Assembly: GCA_004794655.1 (NCBI GenBank)
Contig: SMMW01000597.1
Coordinates: 248,001-312,000, forward strand
Direction of reading: 5' to 3'
DNA: 64,000 nucleotides
Origin: Marisa cornuarietis
Lineage: Eukaryota > Mollusca > Gastropoda > Architaenioglossa > Ampullariidae
Shown here: positions 62,828 to 64,000 of the stretch, piece by piece
Layout: each line of letters opens with the position of its first letter
Numbering within the stretch: position 1 is the stretch's first letter
Translations under genes and position numbers: made by a program
The notes under the pieces: model-generated
Database searches by the model: none
What the model saw: the letters and a program-made list of their open reading frames with translations, nothing else
Told to the model about the DNA's origin: nothing

Positions 62828-64000
62828 CTGTAGAAGTGGGAAGAAATCAGGGTTTCAAATAAAATACATTTTAATTGTAATGATAAACGTATGATAATTG
62901 ATGTTTCATTTGTATCTTATTGTAGATACTGTGCAAATACGTGGGTAACTAGTACACCCCAGTCTTTAAATCGAATCATACCCTTCCCTATAAAACCCGT
63001 CTCTATACATAAAAACTTTACCGACTCCTAACATATAAACATGGCCCTACTCTACTCGATACAGTTCTTGACCTAAGTTCGAATCCTTCGCCTCAATTAT
63101 TCCCTAACCCTAACACAAACAATTTAACAAACCTACCCTTAACGCTAAATCTACCCTAACAATTCCTGAGAGATATCGCGATTAAACAAAAAGATTTCAG
63201 TAAAAGTCAAATATCATGTCTCCCAATCCCAAATATGTGACTTCTGCTCATTTTACGTTGCTGTCGCAAAATCCATTTGTCGGCGCACATCAACGCTGAC
63301 TGTTGCGAAGTTAGGTGGACAAATATGGACGAAACAAGTTAGGAAAAGTTTTTATATAATGCTGTTACATAAAATCAGTGCCAAACTTAATCAAACGTTT
63401 GTCCATATTTCTCCTAATATTGATGGGCCTTCTTTCGGAAACTTCTAGCAGTTCATGCACTTGGCGCCAAGCAACATCCGTTCGTGTTGAGCTCATGCCC
63501 AATGGTGAATATGATTATCTGCTTACAACTTCAACATTTTAAATTACATGTACGTGTTGTTTTCCACAAAAAGATAGAGAAAACAATCTGAGTTGAAAGA
63601 AAATGCGTATATCTACACATTATACAATTTGATCAACTTTAGGAGGGTTATAGACTTATAGCCATGATCGACATGTGAAAAACGAAGACAGGGGCGACTG
63701 CACGTATCGCACGGTCGCCAGGTCGTGCCAACGATCAGTGCCGCCGAATCATGTCATTTGAGTCAGCATTCCAAGATCTGCCGACTGAAAGTTATTCGAT
63801 CATTAGGGCATTCGTTTACCTTTTCCTCGATAGACTCTTCTTAACAGGAGACATATTTAAAATATGCAAACTGCTGATATCATTCTCATATAAAAACCCG
63901 ATCTTATAATTTCTATCGAAATGTGAGAATGTGACTTTGTTGCAGTATGTGTCCTGTTAAGAAGGCCTTTTAGGAAATACAAGAATTGTGCTTCCTGCTC
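62828..64000. other. No exon recognised (intron or upstream region)
   Basis: The stretch upstream of the first exon seen. The N-terminal helix typical of ABCA proteins is not found here, so the 5' end of the gene is probably further right. It holds an imperfect 19-bp inverted repeat (CTTCTTAACAGGAGACATA at about 63837-63855 against TATGTGTCCTGTTAAGAAG at about 63945-63963). There is also a short repeated AAATATGGAC(G/A)AA motif near 63321 and, inverted, near 63399. Confidence 0.6.

Noticed and set aside
63820..63854. A minus-strand ATG frame (MSPVKKSLSRKR) ending at a good-looking GTAAAC donor, as a possible first exon
   Set aside because: It leaves in phase 2 while the next exon seen needs phase 0, it lacks any hydrophobic N-terminal helix expected for ABCA proteins, and its ATG region is part of a short inverted repeat. 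Most likely chance.

Overview
The window looks like a stretch of animal nuclear genome, most likely from a lophotrochozoan and probably a gastropod mollusc. I infer this from small phase-consistent exons in AT-rich introns, many CA/TA microsatellites, degenerate non-LTR retrotransposons, tRNA-derived SINEs and several MITE-like elements. There is no prokaryotic gene organisation. The species assignment is inference.

Almost everything coding belongs to one enormous minus-strand gene that enters from beyond the right edge and leaves beyond the left edge. I could place 93 coding exons between 62827 (first seen in the transcript) and 328 (last seen). Their splice sites and phases chain end to end and leave an open frame of about 16.2 kb, or about 5,394 codons. 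The product is an ABC transporter of subfamily A, closest in architecture to ABCA12/ABCA13. The N-terminal first membrane helix, and transmembrane helices 8-12 plus the second nucleotide-binding domain, lie outside the window.

Layout in transcript order (decreasing coordinates): 62828-64000 has no exon. 62827-15935 encodes a first extracellular domain built of about 19 tandem repeats (about 4,160 residues). Each repeat is normally spread over four exons with fixed intron phases (I: 0 to 2, II: 2 to 1, III: 1 to 0, IV: 0 to 0). 14802-11226 encodes the conserved membrane-proximal part of that domain. 10900-9019 encodes transmembrane helices 2-6, 8060-7947 the linker, 7625-3376 nucleotide-binding domain 1, 2944-2842 an acidic Ser-rich linker, 2238-1974 transmembrane helix 7, and 1449-328 the second extracellular domain.

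Introns carry LINE fragments (4.8-5.8, 22.3-23.1, 26.2-27.5 and 45.5-45.7 kb), two SINE families, three MITE types, minisatellites and a 1.2 kb direct-repeat-flanked insertion (38.5-39.7 kb).

The main discovery candidate is the repeat domain itself. All 19 repeats keep a cysteine pair. Six exon segments have been fused into one 871-bp exon, which ends in a duplicated splice donor. One repeat has lost its type I exon. Nucleotide-binding domain 1 has an Ala in place of the last Walker A glycine. How such a long ectodomain works (for example as an extended lipid-handling stalk) is inference only.
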